Positions 58,037 to 64,000 of a stretch of 64,000 nt of DNA are shown piece by piece. The first letter of the stretch is position 1, and each line of letters opens with the position of its first letter. Source of the DNA: Owenia fusiformis (lineage: Eukaryota; Annelida; Polychaeta; Sabellida; Oweniidae); the NCBI GenBank assembly GCA_903813345.2, contig CAIIXF020000008.1:18088822-18152821 (forward strand), written 5' to 3'. Below the pieces are notes generated by a model that searched no databases, was not told the DNA's origin, and was given only the letters and a program-made list of their open reading frames with translations. The translations under genes were made by a program, and so were the position numbers.

Positions 58037-59583
58037 TGGGGTGCATTATCGCTCCCCTAGCATGAATGCAATCCAAGAAGCGGCTTATTTTGAAGAGTTT
58101 AAAGAGAACTTAAAACTTGCCTCCAAATTTAAATGTGACTATTTGATCATAAATGGAGATTTTAATTGCAAAAATAAAAAGTGGTGGAATGAAGGAACAA
58201 CTGATTCAAAAGGAGCAAAATTAGATACCATACTTACAGAACTTAACCTTTTCCAATTAGTCAAGGAACCTACAAGAATCACTAGAAATTCAAGAACTTG
58301 CATAGATCTTTCAATTACAGACAAAGCATTTCTGGTTAAAGAAATATCAGTCATTGATCCAATCGGAAACACTGATCATTCAACAATTTTGACCACTCTT
58401 CCACTTAAACTAGACAAAAAACATGTGACTAAAAAAACAATATGGAATTATGATCTTGGAGATGTAGATGAAATAAACTCAAATATCAGCGATATCGATT
58501 TGACCGACATTTTCATAAATAACAATGAAAATGTGAACTTAACTACTGAAAGCTTTACTCGCAATGTTTTTGACATTTTTTCCAATAACATTCCGCAGAA
58601 AACTTACATAACCAAGGCAAATGACCAGCCATGGATTAACAAAAAAATCAAACTTGAGATCAGAAGTAAGTAAGTCAAAATCAAATGATGACCCTGTTCA
58701 TTTTGAAAATTATGCCAATCAAGCAGAGCATGTAAAGACTCTTATTAAAGAAGCAAAATTAACTCATGAGGACAAATTAGTCCAACAACTTAATGAGTCC
58801 ACATGTAAGGGCAAGCAATATTGGAATATTGTAAACTCATTTCTCTCCAAAAAATTCAATGACTGTCTCCCTTGTCTCAGAAGTGAAACTTCATGTTCTA
58901 TTGCTACATCTGACACTGAAAAAGCCAACCTTTTCATGAACCTTTTCTCTGGCAAATATCACCATGATGAGCTTCATGGGGATATGGTCTTTCCTAATTT
59001 TCCAAAAAGGTGCAATCAAGACATTGACAATATTACGACAACACCTGATGAAATAAATAAAATCATACAGTCTCTTGAACGTGACAAAGCATGCGGTCTT
59101 GATGGAATAAATAACAGAATGGTGAAAATTGCCTCAGCCACTCTATCAATCTAACTTTCTTCGCTTTTTAACTTCATTTTCCAAAAGTCAGAATTTCCTG
59201 ACTGTTGGAAGTTGGGAAATATTTCTCCAATTCATAAGAAATCTGACCGGTCATTCGTTGAAAACTATAGGCCGATAACATTATTAAGCTCTTTCTCCAA
59301 AATTTTTGAAAATGTACTCCATGCTAGAATCATGAAACACCTTATGGATAATGACCTCTTATACAAGTTTCAGTCAGGTTTTCTCCCTGGCCACAACACA
59401 GAACTTCAACTTTTAGCAATTACTGACTATATTTATCATCAAATGGAACAAGGAAACTGTATTAACTCGGTATATCTCGACATTTCGGCTGCGTTTGATA
59501 CCGTCCCGCATTCGCTCTTAATACACAAAATGAAATCTTATGGAATTAACGGCAAGACAATTGATCTTTGTGATTCTTACCTA
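58037..59583 (+). pseudogene. LINE endonuclease-RT, 3' piece, CR1/L2/jockey-like
   Basis: Continues the endonuclease (LIINGDFNCKNKKWWNE, SITDKAFL, the TDHSTI catalytic block). A frameshift near 58,670 changes frame, then RT begins: KACGLDGINNRMVKIAS, a stop near 59,153, WKLGNISPIHKKSDRSFVEN, YRPITLLSSFSKIFENVLHA and the motif VYLDISAAFDTVPHSLLIHK. It stops abruptly after DSYL, before the YADD box, so the element is 3'-truncated or internally deleted. Confidence 0.88.
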
Positions 59584-60239
59584 TGAACATATGAATACAA
59601 CTAACTTTTGATTGTATATTTTACATAATTTTAAAGTCATTTTGTATTTTCCAACACATGCTTAATAAAGTTTTACAAAGTCAATTCAAATAATTCAAAA
59701 ATCAAAAAATGATGATCTAAACATTTTTATTAAGTACTTTCATTTCTCAAAATAATAATCTAAAAATATTTTTTCCCAAAGATGATATTTTAATGTTTGG
59801 AGGATACAAAATATTGGACAGCCTCATCTAGACAACTTGAATTCACGACAGAAATACCTACACTCAATCAGATATCTCCATTGTCTGCAATCGAAGATAT
59901 GTCACCAAAATGTACCTTGTGGCATAGCTTTCACCAAAATAATGCATCAATAGTGTATATTAATATGGCCGATGTGTTGGAGGATACGAATATTTGACAA
60001 ATCGTATACTTGTGCATATAGTAAAACATACTTAATTATGTGACTAAGACATATCAAACATCCCGCTTTCAAGAGTTGGTAGCACATACATTTTATTAAC
60101 ATGCTCAAAAATATCAACGCAATCGATACAATTTATATTAAGGAATCCGAGTTTATATTTGCCGAAAAAATAAAATACTTCTTAATTGTCTAAAAATCCA
60201 TCATTAAAGTGATATTTTTTAAAAAGATAAGCAATATTC

Positions 60240-60379
60240 CAAACAGGTACCTTGTGGTAACGATTGTTGTTATATATACTGTTTTCTGTTGTATTGATAT
60301 ATTGTAAAATTAGTGTTTACTTTGTGTACACTTAACCTTTTATGGGTATGAATGTGTAATAAAGTTCATAAAAAAAAAA
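60240..60379 (+). repeat. Candidate retroelement 3' end with A tail
   Basis: GAATGTGTAATAAAGTTCAT followed by nine A's is the typical end of a polyadenylated retrotransposed RNA on the plus strand. It may be the 3' UTR of the plus-strand LINE above, with the segment between 59,583 and here rearranged, or a separate short insertion. No target duplication was identified. Confidence 0.45.
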
Positions 60380-60576
60380 TCTATGTCCATGAAATCAACA
60401 TATATGTCGCAGTCTATAGTACAACAACAGATTTTTAAAATATCAATTATCATAAATTGTCCCATAAACAAATAACAATGGAAGTCAATGAATACAAATA
60501 TTGATACCATTAATGTGTCATAACAGTTTTTAATTTATCATTAGTCGATGCGATTTTGTAACAAATACTGTTTCTA

Positions 60577-62438
60577 CACTCCCCCATTGAACTACGTATT
60601 AAAGCCTCTTTACCTTTGAATTTTTATTTACTTAACCTTCAATGAAAATACTTATACTATTGATGGAAACGTAATTTGACTTTATTTCCAATACCTCAAA
60701 ATTTTCTCAATTTTTTCCTCAATTACAATAAGTCGAAAATTGATGATAAAATTGATGAATTTTTGAAAATCGACATTCCCATGTTAACCAATGGAAAATG
60801 GTAGGTTTGCCGCAAGTCATATGACAGAATATCCATCCATCCAAGTCCTTGCAAAAATACGAGTTAGATAGGCAATTGAGTTTGCTAACTTTATTTAACC
60901 AAAAAATTGATATGTTTCTTCAGGTTCAACAAAGTTATAGGGCTTTAAAGTCAAAATTGTTTTTCAAAAAGCCTCTCCCATTGAAATAACACAGGAGGCG
61001 AAAAATTCTTTTCAAAAATGACTTTGAAGCGCTGTAACTTTAGTATTCATCAAATAAACTTATACACACGGGGTACCATCGAATAATTTTGGCAACGTAC
61101 TGGAGAACGACATTTTACTAAGAAATGGCAATAATTTAGCACAATATATTTTTTAACTAGAGTTCTATTTTGATTTTGACAAAAGTAAGTATTCCATGCA
61201 ATAACTATTTCATTCATGAGTTTGTAGGAATTCTGTTGGAACCCAGTTCTGATCAAGTACGAAGTTATTGAAATCGGCGCAGACGGACTTTACTCCGAAA
61301 GATGGTTTTTCGATTATAACTTTTCACAACATTTAAGTATAGACTTTTGAAAAAAAGTACAGAATAGTCCTTATACTTTTGAATAATTCTGTTATTTCTG
61401 ATTCACACGACTCTGATTTGTTTAATTAAAATTTTTTTTTTAAAAATATTACTTAGGAACGTAACCGGAGCTGGGAACGTAACCGGAGCAGATCAGTTGA
61501 ATTATTAAATCAAAAAATTAAAATATATGATTTAAAGCACATATACTAATTTAAAAACATACGGGGTTGTTCGAATGCGTATTTATTAATATATATGCTT
61601 TAAATCATATATTTTATTTTTCTAAATTATATAATTCAACTGATCTGCTCCGGTTACGTTCCCAGCTCCGGTTACGTTCCTAAGTAATATTCTTAAAACT
61701 TTTTTTTTAATTAAACAAATCAGAGTCGTGTGAATCAGAAATAACAGAATTATTCAATAGTATAAGGACTATTCTGTACTTTTTTCAAAAGTCTATACTT
61801 AAATGTTGTAAAGAGTTATAATCGAAAAACCATCTTCCGGAGTAAAGTCCGACTGCGCCGATTTCAATAACTTCGTACTTGATCAGAACTGGGTTCCAAC
61901 AGAATTCCTACAAACTCATGAATGAAATAGCCATTGCATGGAATACTTACTTTTGTCAAAATCAAAGTAGAACTCTAGTTAAAAAATATATTGTGCTAAA
62001 TTATTGCCATTTCTTAGTAAAATGTCGTTCTCCGGTACGTTGCCAAAATTATTCGATGGTACCCCGTGATACACTTAGTGTACAAAAAGTAAGACAATTC
62101 AATTTTCTATAAAAAAATATTTTTTTGCTGAATCTTTTACTGAAAAGATATCCTGATTTCCGATTTGTCCCGAACCCTCCATTTCCCATTGGATTACATG
62201 GGAATGACGATTTTCAAAAATCCATCACATTTATCATCGATTTTTGACATATTGTAATTGAGGAAAAAATGAGAAAATTTGGAGGTATTGGAAATAAAGT
62301 CAAGTTACGTTTCCATCAATAGTATAAGTATTTTCATTGAAGGTTAAGTAAATAAAAATTCAAAGGTAAAGAGACTTTAGAGGCTTTAACACGTAGTTCA
62401 ATGGGGGAGCTAAGGTTGCCAAATTTATGGAGGGGGTG
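60577..62438. mobile_element. 1.86-kb near-palindromic TIR element
   Basis: Flanked by TA; ends CACTCCCCC(ATTGAACTACG) and (inverse) CACCCCCTCCATAAATTTGG, related to the 43,886 MITE family. The outer about 210 bp and inner about 500 bp of the two arms are inverse. The middle of the arms (60,810-61,060 versus 62,055-62,190) is unrelated. The centre near 61,560 is a short AT-rich loop. GGAACGTAACCGGAGC occurs twice in each arm next to the centre. Both arms contain the same short frame (MIRTGFQQNSYKLMNE), probably chance. Confidence 0.85.
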
Positions 62439-64000
62439 TATTTTAAAGTGATCTAAGTTAAGGCGGAATTTCATGTTTACATTTTTGAAGTACAGTGTCA
62501 ATGTAGTAGGCAAGCATATTTGATATAGAAATATTATCTTACCTTAACAATGAATTCGAATTGAAGAATCGCTGATGGCTGCTTGTATGTAGTTTTGCAC
62601 GAGGCAGATGTATGGCAAGTTTGGAATAAGAGGCTAGACGTGAAACATTGTTTTCATTCTGCTGTCCTGTTGCTTTGCAACTTTCTTAAATAATATAAAC
62701 TCGGTCTACTTTATTAACCTTTAACATGAGATATTATAGTAAACAATTCACTTCATAGTAAATGGGAATAGTAAACAATTTTGATATTGTAAAAATAACC
62801 ATATAATCTGCATATCATTTTCAAGATATACTTGTATGTACTGCTTTAAGAAACCATGCCATGCAATATTTTGCATTGAAAAATGAAACAAAAATTGTAA
62901 AAGAAATCTTGATTGAATATAATGCGTTTGAAAAACAGTTATTATACGGAGTGCTTTACTCTGTAAACCGTTGGTGTGTTTGCAAAGTTGGTGGAATTGA
63001 AACATGGTAGTTTTTTATTGAATAGTTTAGTTGACAATGTTTATTTTACAAATATTTTGTGTTTGAGGACAAACACTTTTAATTAAGTTGGGGGTAATTA
63101 AACAGGTTTTAGGTTTTTATATATTAACTTTTGGTACAAACTTCATTTTTATATATCACATGATTTAGGTTTCAAGATATATTTTATTGTTCTATACATT
63201 TGATGTACATCGTTTCTATTCTTTATTCCTCTTTAGTTCATTTGCACTCAAAACATGATATCATTCATAAATAACATTAAAATCTTGACTCTTTTCATAT
63301 TGTTATGTCTTTTCTATCAGAGGAAAGTTCCAATTCCCATAAAGAAGGATTTTAAGTCCAGTATATTTTACTTTTTTACATAATCTACTTGACTTTCTAT
63401 TATGGGAACCAGCATTTGCCTCCATTTAGATGAGGTTTAGGAAGTCCAGTAGATTTAATTTGATACTATCTTTAATTTGTTCATTATTGGTTCATCTATT
63501 TGGTAATTATGGGAAATTATTATTCGCCTCCTTTTGGAATCTTCCCTGTGGAACTTTCCATTCTTTCAGACTATTCTTCAGTATCATCTCAGAAAATCAT
63601 CCTCAGAACAGTTTTTACCACGGCACAACATACTGATTAAATTAAACTCACTGTAAAGATTGGATTTTGATAGTGAAATAATAAACGTTTAGAACTTTAA
63701 GTTTTAGGAATTTTATGTTCGTTTTTTACCTGGGAATAAACTTAAAACATGCTTAAAACGGTGAAAATTGCATGATTTTTAACGAATTTGTTCCCCCGCG
63801 GCTATGGGCCTGCCCTGGGAGTCGATAATGTCATTTTTGCTCTTTGACTCAATAACTTAGATTCGAGTAGGTAGCTACCAGTTTCACCACCAGGTAGCTC
63901 GTTCGGGTTAGATAGCATTTCCCTTTTTGTGATTTTTATAACATGGAGTCTACATGTATGTGGATTGAATCTCCCCGAAATAGAAGTCAGATTTTAAAAA
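62439..64000. other. No gene seen; partial R1 repeat at 63,740-63,814
   Basis: AT-rich unique sequence with isolated short frames lacking domain or splice support. Near the end a reverse, truncated R1 copy is visible (GCTTAAAACGGTGAAAATTG and GCGGCTATGGGCCTG). Confidence 0.6.

Noticed and set aside
61050-62112. Identical 68-77-residue frames in both arms of the palindrome
   Set aside because: They are mirror copies of one AT-rich stretch, lack any domain and differ from each other only as the arms do.
1-64000. CRISPR arrays, operons or prokaryotic defence systems
   Set aside because: All tandem repeats lack unique spacers, and the genes are spliced eukaryotic genes.

Overview
This is an AT-rich animal nuclear window with spliced genes (GT/AG introns), minisatellites and many short inverted-repeat transposons. 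The gene content (an EHBP1 orthologue, a C2H2 zinc-finger gene and secreted PAN plus F5/8C proteins), the compact introns and the density of TA-flanked DNA transposons and LINE fragments suggest a non-vertebrate metazoan, probably marine. I cannot name the phylum. There is no prokaryotic or organellar signal.

Layout. (1) 1-4,375: 3' flank with repeat copies only. (2) 4,376-22,746, minus strand: a ten-coding-exon EHBP1-like gene (about 749 aa) with an N-terminal C2-type domain, three NPF motifs and a calponin-homology domain. Its largest intron holds two minisatellites. (3) 22,784-27,673: a divergent intergenic region occupied by a three-level nest of DNA transposons (mariner foldback inside a piggyBac-like element inside a TA-flanked element). 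(4) 27,674-34,878, plus strand: an eight-exon, 700-aa nuclear C2H2 zinc-finger gene whose exons join in perfect phase. (5) 35,700-36,310: a regular 117-bp tandem repeat. (6) 36,580-54,189: a direct tandem segmental duplication. Each unit has a four-exon minus-strand gene for a small secreted protein (signal peptide, PAN/Apple, F5/8 type C). The second unit alone contains a 2.39-kb TIR element carrying a LINE reverse-transcriptase fragment. (7) 54,375-62,438: a transposon graveyard with a 1,000-bp mariner-like element, a LINE interrupted by a second, antisense LINE with a 9-bp target duplication, and a 1.86-kb near-palindromic element. (8) 62,439-64,000: no gene seen.

The genes look independent. 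EHBP1 is an endocytic/actin linker, the zinc-finger protein a likely DNA-binding regulator, and the two PAN-F5/8C proteins are likely secreted lectin-like binders. The most informative content is evolutionary: a young tandem gene duplication whose copies differ at the C-terminus, and several layered, datable transposon insertions. I found no convincing new multi-gene system.
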